DNA from: Calliphora vicina | Lineage: Eukaryota; Arthropoda; Insecta; Diptera; Calliphoridae | Direction: 5' to 3' | Length of the DNA: 64,000 nt | NCBI RefSeq assembly: GCF_958450345.1 | Contig: NC_088781.1 | Coordinates: 122,276,431 to 122,340,430 of the forward strand | Part shown: piece by piece, positions 10,041 through 23,418 of the stretch | Layout: each line of letters opens with the position of its first letter | How positions within the stretch are numbered: the stretch's first letter is position 1 | Made by a program: the position numbers and the translations under genes | The notes under the pieces: generated by a model | Seen by the model: only the letters and a program-made list of their open reading frames with translations | Databases searched by the model: none | Told to the model about the DNA's origin: nothing

Positions 10041-13000
10041 AGACTATGACTAGACTATGACTAGACTATGACTAGACTATGACTAGACTATGACTAGACT
10101 ATGACTAGACTATGACTAGACTATGACTAGACTATGACTAGACTATGACTAGACTATGACTAGACTATGACTAGACTATGACTAGACTATGACTAGACTA
10201 TGACTAGACTATGACTAGACTATGACTAGACTATGACTAGACTATGACTAGACTATGACTAGACTATGACTAGACTATGACTAGACTATGACTAGACTAT
10301 GACTAGACTATGACTAGACTATGACTAGACTATGACTAGACTATGACTAGACTATGACTAGACTATGACTAGACTATGACTAGACTATGACTAGACTATG
10401 ACTAGACTATGACTAGACTATGACTAGACTATGACTAGACTATGACTAGACTAGACTATGACTAGACTAGACTATGACTAGACTATGACTAGACTATGAC
10501 TAGACTATGACTAGACTATGACTAGACTATGACTAGACTATGACTAGACTATGACTAGACTATGACTAGACTATGACTAGACTATGACTAGACTATGACT
10601 AGACTATGACTAGACTATGACTAGACTATGACTAGACTATGACTAGACTATGACTAGACTATGACTAGACTATGACTAGACTATGACTAGACTATGACTA
10701 GACTATGACTAGACTATGACTAGACTATGACTAGACTATGACTAGACTATGACTAGACTATGACTAGACTATGACTAGACTATGACTAGACTATGACTAG
10801 ACTATGACTAGACTATGACTAGACTATGACTAGACTATGACTAGACTATGACTAGACTATGACTAGACTATGACTAGACTATGACTAGACTATGACTAGA
10901 CTATGACTAGACTATGACTAGACTATGACTAGACTATGACTAGACTATGACTAGACTATGACTAGACTATGACTAGACTATGACTAGACTATGACTAGAC
11001 TATGACTAGACTATGACTAGACTATGACTAGACTATGACTAGACTATGACTAGACTATGACTAGACTATGACTAGACTATGACTAGACTATGACTAGACT
11101 ATGACTAGACTATGACTAGACTATGACTAGACTATGACTAGACTATGACTAGACTATGACTAGACTATGACTAGACTATGACTAGACTATGACTAGACTA
11201 TGACTAGACTATGACTAGACTATGACTAGACTATGACTAGACTATGACTAGACTATGACTAGACTATGACTAGACTATGACTAGACTATGACTAGACTAT
11301 GACTAGACTATGACTAGACTATGACTAGACTATGACTAGACTATGACTAGACTATGACTAGACTATGACTAGACTATGACTAGACTATGACTAGACTATG
11401 ACTAGACTATGACTAGACTATGACTAGACTATGACTAGACTATGACTAGACTATGACTAGACTATGACTAGACTATGACTAGACTATGACTAGACTATGA
11501 CTAGACTATGACTAGACTATGACTAGACTATGACTAGACTATGACTAGACTAGACTATGACTAGACTATGACTAGACTATGACTAGACTATGACTAGACT
11601 ATGACTAGACTAGACTATGACTAGACTATGACTAGACTATGACTAGACTATGACTAGACTATGACTAGACTATGACTAGACTATGACTAGACTAGACTAT
11701 GACTAGACTATGACTAGACTATGACTAGACTATGACTAGACTATGACTAGACTATGACTAGACTATGACTAGACTATGACTAGACTATGACTAGACTATG
11801 ACTAGACTATGACTAGACTATGACTAGACTATGACTAGACTATGACTAGACTATGACTAGACTATGACTAGACTATGACTAGACTATGACTAGACTATGA
11901 CTAGACTATGACTAGACTATGACTAGACTATGACTAGACTATGACTAGACTATGACTAGACTATGACTAGACTATGACTAGACTATGACTAGACTATGAC
12001 TAGACTATGACTAGACTATGACTAGACTATGACTAGACTATGACTAGACTATGACTAGACTATGACTAGACTATGACTAGACTATGACTAGACTATGACT
12101 AGACTATGACTAGACTATGACTAGACTATGACTAGACTATGACTAGACTATGACTAGACTATGACTAGACTATGACTAGACTATGACTAGACTATGACTA
12201 GACTATGACTAGACTATGACTAGACTATGACTAGACTATGACTAGACTATGACTAGACTATGACTAGACTATGACTAGACTATGACTAGACTATGACTAG
12301 ACTATGACTAGACTATGACTAGACTATGACTAGACTATGACTAGACTATGACTAGACTATGACTAGACTATGACTAGACTATGACTAGACTATGACTAGA
12401 CTATGACTAGACTATGACTAGACTATGACTAGACTATGACTAGACTATGACTAGACTATGACTAGACTATGACTAGACTATGACTAGACTATGACTAGAC
12501 TATGACTAGACTATGACTAGACTATGACTAGACTATGACTAGACTATGACTAGACTATGACTAGACTATGACTAGACTATGACTAGACTATGACTAGACT
12601 ATGACTAGACTATGACTAGACTATGACTAGACTATGACTAGACTATGACTAGACTATGACTAGACTATGACTAGACTATGACTAGACTATGACTAGACTA
12701 TGACTAGACTATGACTAGACTATGACTAGACTATGACTAGACTATGACTAGACTATGACTAGACTATGACTAGACTATGACTAGACTATGACTAGACTAT
12801 GACTAGACTATGACTAGACTATGACTAGACTATGACTAGACTATGACTAGACTATGACTAGACTATGACTAGACTATGACTAGACTATGACTAGACTATG
12901 ACTAGACTATGACTAGACTATGACTAGACTATGACTAGACTATGACTAGACTATGACTAGACTATGACTAGACTATGACTAGACTATGACTAGACTATGA

Positions 13001-15530
13001 CTAGACTATGACTAGACTATGACTAGACTATGACTAGACTATGACTAGACTATGACTAGACTATGACTAGACTATGACTAGACTATGACTAGACTATGAC
13101 TAGACTATGACTAGACTATGACTAGACTATGACTAGACTATGACTAGACTATGACTAGACTATGACTAGACTATGACTAGACTATGACTAGACTATGACT
13201 AGACTATGACTAGACTATGACTAGACTATGACTAGACTATGACTAGACTATGACTAGACTATGACTAGACTATGACTAGACTATGACTAGACTATGACTA
13301 GACTATGACTAGACTATGACTAGACTATGACTAGACTATGACTAGACTATGACTAGACTATGACTAGACTATGACTAGACTATGACTAGACTATGACTAG
13401 ACTATGACTAGACTATGACTAGACTATGACTAGACTATGACTAGACTATGACTAGACTATGACTAGACTATGACTAGACTATGACTAGACTATGACTAGA
13501 CTATGACTAGACTATGACTAGACTATGACTAGACTATGACTAGACTATGACTAGACTATGACTAGACTATGACTAGACTATGACTAGACTATGACTAGAC
13601 TATGACTAGACTATGACTAGACTATGACTAGACTATGACTAGACTATGACTAGACTATGACTAGACTATGACTAGACTATGACTAGACTATGACTAGACT
13701 ATGACTAGACTATGACTAGACTATGACTAGACTATGACTAGACTATGACTAGACTATGACTAGACTATGACTAGACTATGACTAGACTATGACTAGACTA
13801 TGACTAGACTATGACTAGACTATGACTAGACTATGACTAGACTATGACTAGACTATGACTAGACTATGACTAGACTATGACTAGACTATGACTAGACTAT
13901 GACTAGACTATGACTAGACTATGACTAGACTATGACTAGACTATGACTAGACTATGACTAGACTATGACTAGACTATGACTAGACTATGACTAGACTATG
14001 ACTAGACTATGACTAGACTATGACTAGCCTATGACTAGACTATGACTAGACTATGACTAGACTATGACTAGACTATGACTAGCCTATGACTAGACTATGA
14101 CTAGACTATGACTAGCCTATGACTAGACTATGACTAGACTATGACTAGACTATGACTAGACTATGACTAGCCTATGACTAGACTATGACTAGACTATGAC
14201 TAGACTATGACTAGACTATGACTAGACTATGACTAGACTATGACTAGACTATGACTAGACTATGACTAGACTATGACTAGACTATGACTAGACTATGACT
14301 AGACTATGACTAGACTATGACTAGACTATGACTAGACTATGACTAGACTATGACTAGACTATGACTAGACTATGACTAGACTATGACTAGACTATGACTA
14401 GACTATGACTAGACTATGACTAGACTATGACTAGACTATGACTAGACTATGACTAGACTATGACTAGACTATGACTAGACTATGACTAGACTATGACTAG
14501 ACTATGACTAGACTATGACTAGACTATGACTAGACTATGACTAGACTATGACTAGACTATGACTAGACTATGACTAGACTATGACTAGACTATGACTAGA
14601 CTATGACTAGACTATGACTAGACTATGACTAGACTATGACTAGACTATGACTAGACTATGACTAGACTATGACTAGACTATGACTAGACTATGACTAGAC
14701 TATGACTAGACTATGACTAGACTATGACTAGACTATGACTAGACTATGACTAGACTATGACTAGACTATGACTAGACTATGACTAGACTATGACTAGACT
14801 ATGACTAGACTATGACTAGACTATGACTAGACTATGACTAGACTATGACTAGACTATGACTAGACTATGACTAGACTATGACTAGACTATGACTAGACTA
14901 TGACTAGACTATGACTAGACTATGACTAGACTATGACTAGACTATGACTAGACTATGACTAGACTATGACTAGACTATGACTAGACTATGACTAGACTAT
15001 GACTAGACTATGACTAGACTATGACTAGACTATGACTAGACTATGACTAGACTATGACTAGACTATGACTAGACTATGACTAGACTATGACTAGACTATG
15101 ACTAGACTATGACTAGACTATGACTAGACTATGACTAGACTATGACTAGACTATGACTAGACTATGACTAGACTATGACTAGACTATGACTAGACTATGA
15201 CTAGACTATGACTAGACTATGACTAGACTATGACTAGACTATGACTAGACTATGACTAGACTATGACTAGACTATGACTAGACTATGACTAGACTATGAC
15301 TAGACTATGACTAGACTATGACTAGACTATGACTAGACTATGACTAGACTATGACTAGACTATGACTAGACTATGACTAGACTATGACTAGACTATGACT
15401 AGACTATGACTAGACTATGACTAGACTATGACTAGACTATGACTAGACTATGACTAGACTATGACTAGACTATGACTAGACTATGACTAGACTATGACTA
15501 GACTATGACTAGACTATGACTAGACTATGA
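10041..15530. repeat. 11-bp satellite 1, array 1 (about 500 units)
   Basis: The unit is AGACTATGACT, repeated with almost no variation over 5,490 bp. Five units have lost 6 bp (CTAGACTAGACTATG junctions near 10446, 10461, 11550, 11610 and 11690). Four units carry AGCCTATG instead of AGACTATG, at C positions 14028, 14083, 14116 and 14171. The unit contains TAG on both strands, so all six frames are closed. Each unit has one CTAG. A second array of the same unit lies at 30797-35019. Confidence 0.98.
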
Positions 15531-16561
15531 TTATTTTAGTTTATTCTTTTAAATTATTTAACTATATCAAAATTCAATCTTTAAAACTAGCAGTTACTTA
15601 TTACAATTTTTTAATACTGATTTCGGAAAACCTTTAACTTAGATTCAACATGTTTGAAAACCAACTATCCTACCATTAATCATTTTGCAGTATGCCCTCC
15701 TCAGTTTAGTAATACGTTTTTACCATTAAACCTCCCCTTTTTCCTACAAAACCTTTTACATGCAATTTTAATGTTCTTCACTACAATGCTACCAAACAAA
15801 TATATGAAATAATATCGAGATATTATAAAAAATGAAAAGAAAGAAAGCAACATTTATCATCATAAAATAGTCGTTTGCGTATCAAAACTAAATAAAATGT
15901 AAATACATCTAAATATTGACAATATTCAATTTATAGAAGTTGTTGTCGTTATTGTTTCCTTTTACTTTTATTTTTGCATTTACTAGCTAGACTTAAAAGA
16001 GGGAAGGAGAACACATGTCATTTGAACAACAAAATAACAATTTTAAAGGCAATAAATGCAATTGCTCTTGTATATAGAAATGGAGTATCTAGCTATATTT
16101 GAAAAACGTAATCGAAAGAGATAAAAAATGAACCAACAAATGTAATGATAACGACAATAAAGTTACAGATGATGATGATTCTGACTGTCAATGGTGCTGA
16201 CGATGATTACAATGTTAAAGTTGTAGAGCCAGGAATAAAACATGAAAATAAAAATTGCAACATATGACATTTAAGCACCTGGGTACAAAAAAGAAACATT
16301 ATTTTATTTATTGAATATAAAAATTATACAAATAAGAAGAAATGGTAGTAATGGCGGCAATATGTGAGTTATAGATACAGGAAAAGGCTCTCAAATTCAT
16401 ACATTTATATGACACCAGTGCAATGAAGAGAGTTTGTTTGTTTGTTTTATTTAACAATTTGTTTGAAAGGGTATTTAAGTATTATAGACAAATTGCATAA
16501 TAAAACATGTTGCAAAATACTAAAACAAGAAAGTGGTGGTTGCAAGGTTGAGCATATAAAG
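15531..16561. other. AT-rich unique-looking stretch
   Basis: No gene, tandem array or transposon terminus is recognisable. A short GATGATGATGATTCTGAC cluster lies near 16171. Confidence 0.5.
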
Positions 16562-16850
16562 CAGTGGTCGGTGCTCATATAAACAAGGGGCCGAACGTAA
16601 CATTGTGGTTCTAATATAGCAATTCTGTTTTCTGGAGGCCATAGAGATATTTATAGACAATAAACAAATGGTTTAGCATATTATTATAATCTATGATCTC
16701 TTTATGCCGACCACTGAGATTTAGTCATCATTTTAAATCTAGATTGAGACACAAACTGAACATGCCACTTTAGTAAAAGAATAGGCCTTTGTTAGCCTTT
16801 TGAAAATTTTAAAATCTTCTTTTTGTGTTTGTTATGTGTGCCGACCACTG
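16562..16850. mobile_element. Candidate small inverted-repeat element (289 bp)
   Basis: The sequence begins CAGTGGTCGG and ends CCGACCACTG, with a third, internal CCGACCACTG at 16707-16716. The inverted part is short, and I see no clear target duplication, so the assignment as a MITE is tentative. Confidence 0.4.
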
Positions 16851-17850
16851 ATTTAAGCCCATTGGTAGAGTTAGATTGGTTGATAATGACTTCTTAGTTG
16901 CTCTAAATAGTTATGTTGCTAATGATTCAAAAAGTCTACACACGTGCCTATTTTTAATCAATTTCTATTTGGTTCAACTTTTAGATAAAATTTATTTTTT
17001 TATAAAATTGTCTCACTTTGCATTTAAATATGTACCATTACTTTAAATTCTCTTTGATTTTATTCATTAATTTAAAATGCAATAAAGATTAAAATAAATG
17101 ATTATGTTTTTAAAAATAACAAAACAAACACCATTTCTCCCCCCACCCTGCTGCTGCTAAAAAAAAGTGAAAGTAAAATGTGTTTGTTCATTAATATCAG
17201 GGATTAGTGATAGATTTTTTTGTCATGTTTTTTTTTTCATTTACAAAATATTAATGTTTAAGCACCCTCTTTAAAAAGAAATATTTAAAAAGATATGTGT
17301 GTGGCACGAGTCAACTGACTCCTAAATAGAAACTTGAAACTCCCTTATTTTAAACATTTTGTTCAGTCATTTGTTTACCAGGTATGGTTACGTTTTTGTA
17401 ACCAGGATTAACTTCTTTGATTTTTTTCTAAGACCTTAAATCACTTTTTTTTGGAATTTTTAATAATTTCATTGTAGGTTTTTTTTGTTAGCTTCTTATG
17501 AATGAAAGGGGGTTGTTTGAAAAGTAAATGCACTTACTTGGTTTGAGTAATTAGCTGCCGTATTTTTTTATAATTTTTTTTCTTAGTTTCAAGTAAACGT
17601 ATTCTTGTAATTAATACTTAAGTAAGTTTAAATTTCTTACAAGAAATTAGTTAATGGTACGTGTCTGGACTTTTTTTTTTAACTGATTAGGTTTTAAAAG
17701 TAGTTTAGATTATGATTTAAAGGGGTAAAGGGCGGTTGTCATTCGAATAAAAATTATTCGAATAAGCGAGAATAAGAAGTTATTTGATCAATAACACTGT
17801 GTTAGTTGAAAAAACAGTCAAGCGGTGCTCTTGGTGGGTTAAGCTAATTA
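16851..17850. other. AT-rich stretch, nothing recognised
   Basis: Long T-runs and simple AT-rich sequence. No coding frame over 60 codons and no repeat copy elsewhere in the window. Confidence 0.5.
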
Positions 17851-20800
17851 GGGTACGCTGAATTCAGTGGTGCTAACCGTTTTTTTAGGTTAGCTCGTAT
17901 TTTCGAGATATACCGTTATTTCGAAAATGGAGGAGGTTGTACAAAATATATTCGCATAACTCAAAAAAGGTTTATTTTATTGAACAAACTGAATAAACCA
18001 AAATTCCGCAACAAAATTACCTTAAAGTAAGGCTTGACATGTTTTTAATCTTCGCAGTCATTTTATAAATATAAATATTTTTTTTTAAAACGGCATTTAA
18101 AATTGGAAAATGCATATACGCTATTAATTTTTAAATCCACATGCATATAACTTTGGAGTCAGTCACGATATGTAAACAATTCTTTTTTTATTTGACATAT
18201 ACATTTGCAGTTAGTCCAATAAAAGAAAAAATTAGCAAATCGGTAAATATTTGGACCCGCTGTTATCAACTTTTAAGTTAAAGCCACGATGAGGTTTTCT
18301 GTAGTGCTCGATGAGAATGTGTGTAAGTTTTTTTGAAATCGGAACACAAACGAAGAAAGAGGATCGTTTTAAAAATTTATCATACCCGAGTCCTACTTTG
18401 GGGACCCCTGGCCGCACCTCTGTGGTTCCGCCCATAGGGCAAAAATAAATAAAACGATCACAAAATATTTAGACAAAATGCAAACAAATTTTTTCTTAAA
18501 TATCCAATCTTCTTAATGGCAAACCGGTTTTTACTGGAAATCTAACGGGACTTTTTAAAAATAAAATTGAAAGCATGAGCAAATATTCATTTGCAAAGCG
18601 CAGCTGAACGCTGGAAGAATAATTCAAAGCAAAAGTGCACTTCAAAACGGTCTTGCAATTGCTGTAGTCTACAAAATTAAATTATTTTCAATGGATTTTG
18701 AAGTTAAAGGTATTTATTTTATCTTTAGAAAATAATAAAAACTAAATTGTGTTTGTTATATGTTTGTTACTTTTTTTAAAACTTCATTATGTTTACTTAA
18801 AGTTTTAGTTGTGTTCCCCCAAGATTCCCCCATAGGTTTCTTTTTCATTGTATTAATCTGATTCTTATGATAATAAAAGTGCTGAAGTTAGTTGCGGAAA
18901 TTTGCGGATGGGCGTGTAATCTGTAATATACTAACCCGCCCCACAGAGGGATGGCTTCATACATTTTTTTGCAAAAATTATAAGGAGTGGTTGTAGAGCG
19001 CTGAAATTTGGCACAGATAATTATATGGACCAAACTAAGAAACAGATACAATTTTATCAAAATCGACCACGCCCAACGCCTACTGCCCATACAATCCAAA
19101 TAGATTTGTTCGCATAAAATTTTTCCTATTCAAGTAAAAGTCTAGAAATTTGGTACATACATTTACTGAAACCATGTCGAGTTTCAATAAAATCGGTCAC
19201 CGCCCACGAAACCCATACATAGATAAGAATTTTTTGGATATTTCGTTTATTATTCGACAAAAAATTTTAAGTTTTGATCCTGTTCCGAAAACTATTCTTT
19301 TTTTAATCGAAACAAGACACTCCCACCTATCATTTTATTAAAAAAAATCAAAAATACAATAATAATTAGAGTCTTATAGATTTGGGCATATCTTCTTAAC
19401 GGTTTATGGTTTCCCCATAATTTTTATTTATTGATGTTGAAATGTTATATTTTTCAAATATGTTAAAGGTAAATGGTATTATTAGGAAAATTATACCACT
19501 GAATTGCGTGAAAATATAAGTAAATTTTTGCTTAACACCCTTGCATGGACTTTAGTTCAATTTTCTAAAAATAAAATAAATTTGTTCTTAAAACTATAAG
19601 TGTACATTTCATCTATAAACATTTGTCTACATAATTGCATCATTTGATTGTTGAAATTAAGTGTTTGAAAAATTGACTTTTTGACACCAAAATCCCTCTG
19701 TGCACCGTCTTATTTTTGCATCGGTACATAAAAATCTGATCCATGGAGCTGAGGTAAGCAAGCATGTTGTAGTGTCAATAGGTGAATTATCGGAGGAAAC
19801 AGCTGAAGCGAAAAATAAGCATATAAAACAGTTTAGATTGCAACATACCCGAAAAATTTCGGGCAATGCTACAAATACAGAACTTTTAAATAGCCTGTTT
19901 TAAGTTCAGATCCATTTATTTCTGGAAGACAAACTTACCAACAAAGAAAATAAGTAGTTTAAGTCAAGGAGTTTTTAATTTGATTAATATGTGATATATT
20001 TATATTACTTAGTAATACCTCATATTGCATTATATAACTTTGTATAACTTTTTAATTTAGTTTTTTTTTTCAGTGTATAGTTCAAATGTATTAAAATGGA
20101 ATAAAAATTTACTTAAATTGTTTAAAACAAACGAATTTTCATACTGAATTATTTTATTTCAAAAATTCATAAAACAAATCTAAAAGCCAATTAACCCTTG
20201 AAAGATCAAAGTGCTACTGTGGTTACAGTTGTTCATATTTTTTCTTAAAAATTTGCAAACTTTAAGTTCTTCGGGTATGCTATGAGGTGACAAATTTTGA
20301 AGACCCTAGCTTTTTTAGTTTTGGAGATATTGATTATTGACCGCTTGTTCATACAAGGTAAACCACTGTGCTCTGGTAGACTCATGCGGTCATAATTCAA
20401 ACCTTAAACTCGTCAACACTTCTTCTTTGCACATGTCAAATTTCATTCAAATCGGAATAAGGGTTTAGATTTATTTCCCTCTTTTTTGTCGATACCTATG
20501 TGCACTGCACGATGTAGTTAATTACTACGAGTTATGTATTTTGATAAAATATTAGGGGATATTTGTATTATTTTTTGTGAATAAACTGAAAAGTTGTGGA
20601 CAGAATTTAATTATTTAGAGCATATTTTATTTTGAACTTCGTTTTCTAAATGTGTAATAAAAATTAAGATCGTGCATTTTCAAATTTTTAATGCCGTTTT
20701 AAAAGTTAAAAATTTCGAAATTTTTCGAAAAAATTATTTTTTTTTCCAAAAAAAATTTATATTTCTAACACGACTGCGAAGATTATAAACATGTTAAGCT

Positions 20801-20981
20801 TTACTTGAAGGTAATATCGTTGCGGAATTTCGTTTTTTTTCAGTTTATTCAATAACCTAAACTGTTTTTGAGTTACGCGAATATATGTTGTGCAACCTCC
20901 TCCATTTTCGAAATAACGGTACATCTCGAAAATACGAGCTAACCTAAAAAAATGGTTAGCACCACTGAATTCAGCGTACCC
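17851..20981. mobile_element. 3.1-kb DNA element with about 270-bp terminal inverted repeats
   Basis: The left arm (17851-18105) is inverted at 20690-20981. The ends read GGGTACGCTGAATTCAGTGG and its complement, and inside both arms are GGTTAGCTCGTATTTTCGAG, GAAATAACGGT and CTCCTCCATTTTCGAAAT. AATTA lies just outside both ends (17846-17850; 20983-20987, one base further out), a possible 5-bp duplication. The interior contains one recognisable transposase-family fragment (19680-19972); the remaining 2 kb is AT-rich and non-coding. It looks like a decayed, internally deleted element. Confidence 0.75.
19680..19972 (+). pseudogene. C-terminal fragment of an unnamed insect transposon protein
   Basis: The frame at 19700-19903 reads HKNLIHGAEV, then IGELSEETAEAKNKH and a RKISGNATNTELLN segment. 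After a frameshift near 19895 it continues SSDPFISGRQTYQ to a stop near 19953. These are C-terminal signatures of a widespread arthropod/cnidarian transposon-associated family (an HGAEV-like motif, LSEE-AxEAxNKH, then SSDP). The rest of the protein is absent. A fragment that I assign to the N-terminal side of the same family lies at 42507-42686. Confidence 0.55.
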
Positions 20982-21279
20982 GAATTAGTTGAAGCTGGGT
21001 ACCCCTCTTGACAGAAAAAAAATGTCAATTTCGTGCATAGTGTAATTGTCGATTAATCCAATATTGAAATTTTTTATGACGATGTACGATTTATTGTCTG
21101 CTTATGGGAAGCACAGCTGAATACTACCGGACGCTTCAAAGTTTTCGGATAGTGGTGCGTTCCGTAGATATGCAGGGCAGTTTCCCTGGCATTCGCGAAG
21201 AATCAGCGGTTACAAGAGGAATGTCTCGGGGGGTCTTTCGAGTTCCCTCTATATCCTAAGTTTGACTTCAATCCTTGTA
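20982..21279. other. Short stretch without features
   Basis: A GGGTACCCCTCTTGACAG segment near 20998 lies just outside the element. No gene or repeat is recognisable. Confidence 0.4.
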
Positions 21280-21815
21280 TTGTCGTGAATAAAAAATATT
21301 TTTGTTTTTTAAATTTATTTCTTTTTCACCAAAAAAAATTATAAAATTTAAAAAAAATAATTTTAAAATTTAAAAAAAATAATTTTAAAATTTAAAAAAA
21401 AAAATTTTAAAATTTAAATTTAAAAAAAAAAAAATTTAAATAACAATTCGAAAAAAATTAACGGGTTAACAAATATTTTTTCCGATTTTGACCCATTGTA
21501 TGTCCAACATATTGTCTATATTAATGACTTAGTAATCCAGATATAAGTCAAAAATAGAGGTTGTCCTGCTTTTTTCCTTATATCTCAGCCATTAGTAGAC
21601 CGATTTTGCTGATTTTAAACAGGAAATTTCTCGAAAGCATGACTGACAGAATTATTGAAGATATGGATCCCAAAGATATCTGGGGTCTTCAGAAAATTTA
21701 TTTCAACAGACAGACGGACATGGCTTAATCGACTCCGCTATCTATAAGGATCCAGAATATATATACTTTATAGGGTCGGAAAATTATATATACCCTTCTC
21801 ACGAAGGTCAAAAGT
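21280..21815 (+). repeat. Mini-me/DINE-like repeat, type 1
   Basis: A poly-A/T low-complexity zone (21330-21445, runs of AAAATTTAAAA) is followed by CCGATTTTGACCCATTGTA, CAGACAGACGGACATGG, GACTCCGCTATCTATAAGG, a TATATATA tract and ACCCTTCTCACGAAGG near 21782. It matches the reverse complement of 50816-51416. The (GTCY)n and (TA)n tracts around a conserved core are the mini-me hallmark. The 5' hairpin end is missing. Confidence 0.65.
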
Positions 21816-21987
21816 ATAAAAGTGAAGAAAATTGACAGAACTTCTTCAATGATATCTTGCACAAAACTAATGTTCACTCTAGCGTTAAAAGAGCTAGAAT
21901 AGCTGCAAAACCTCGGTCTGAGTAACTTCTCTTCTAACACTAATAGATATCAATCTTAATAGATAAATAGCGATCAATTTTCTTGTA

Positions 21988-22233
21988 CACAGAGAAAATA
22001 GATTCGTAGTAGCAACCGAATTTGTTGTCAATCGTATGATTCGGTTATACACATAAAATTTTTCCGTTCCAGCAACAGAAAATTGGTTAATAGTAAGAAT
22101 TTCGGTTGAAGCAACCAAACATTTGTTAACCCTTCTAGAAGTTTTTAGCCACAACTGTAAAATTAGGTCAGCAAGGCAGAATCATTCGATTGGCAACAAA
22201 TTCAGTTGATATTACGAATCGGGTTTTTCTGTG
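21988..22233. mobile_element. MITE with CACAGAGAAAA ends, copy 2 (246 bp)
   Basis: Terminal inverted repeats of about 45 bp (CACAGAGAAAATAGATTCG at the left, complement at the right) are flanked by TA on both sides. It belongs to the same family as 6233-6479, with its internal region in the opposite orientation. It is non-coding; the minus-strand frame at 21894-22154 merely crosses it. Confidence 0.75.
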
Positions 22234-23418
22234 TACTGTATTAAAAACTGTAAATTGGCTTAGAAGAAACTGATAGTATTGAAGTTATCCGCTTGTTTAT
22301 TAGTTTTTGTTCCAAATTTTGGAGCCGAAAATTCAGTCAAACTAGTAAAATTGCAACAGTAAAAGAAGCAGCAAACAAGCAACCAAATATCTAAGATTTG
22401 TAAGTCTTGCAATAATATAAACCTGGATCTTCAGTTCTCGTTATACGTTGGAATAAACTAAAAGACGTTCAGCCTTTTAAGTAATTCTTGTTATAGTATA
22501 TTAACGATGTTATCAATGTATATCAATTAAAAATAATAGATTGTTATAAATAATAGAATGCAAAATATCATTTTAAATGCCAATTAACCTTTTAAGATAT
22601 ATGTAACTCACAGAACTCTCTATTAACCGTAAAATATTGTTATGTTTCTCTGTTAAACTAAAAATTACCACTGGATCTAACATATTCTAACTAGGTTACA
22701 TATGTCACCTGGTTTACTAATTTATTACAAAAATGTTACAACAAACCAACTACAAAAATGTTTAATAAATAAAAGAATAAGAAAATTCTTCAAAATAAAT
22801 ACAACGAATTTAGGAAGAGCTACTAAAGAAATAAATTATTTCAAAATAATCACTGAGATTATTTATCAAGGTCTCAACGGTAAAAACAGGGGTCAAAGAA
22901 ATGATACCATAACATTCTAATTCACAAATCAAGACTTCGATTGTACAAACTAGTTGTAACAAAAAACTTTTTGGTAAAACAAACATGTCCTTCTCTTTAA
23001 CCTCAAATGCTCAAAATCTCCTACATTTTGTAATAAAAAAACTAAAAAGTACAAAAATATGTTAACGGTTTCTTGCACGAGAATCTAATATTGCATGAAT
23101 AATGAAATATTTATATACGACTGACTGAATGAATGAAATAAACAACATTTGGTATACCTGTAGCGAATTCCGTTTTATTTTGTACCTGATATTGTGTGGC
23201 ATATTTCAACTTTAGCACAAAAAAAAAGAACAAAAAAGAAACCGAAACAAGAACATAAAATATTGGAGGCAAATAGAAAAAAACAACATGGTATGGCACG
23301 CAAAATATTTTATATTTTATGATTTTTTATTGAAGAAAAACAATAAAAAAGAATGGGAAAGGAAAAAGAGTTAGTAGAGGTAAATGAAGGAGCACATTAC
23401 AAAAACGAAGTAGAACCT
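22234..23418. other. AT-rich stretch, no gene recognised
   Basis: A 72-codon frame at 22702-22920 (plus) has no recognisable motif. No repeat copies or transposon ends were seen. Confidence 0.45.

Noticed and set aside
10041..15530. Could the long regular array be a CRISPR array or telomere?
   Set aside because: There are no unique spacers, the period is 11 bp, and the unit is not a TTAGG-type or other telomeric repeat. It is a satellite.
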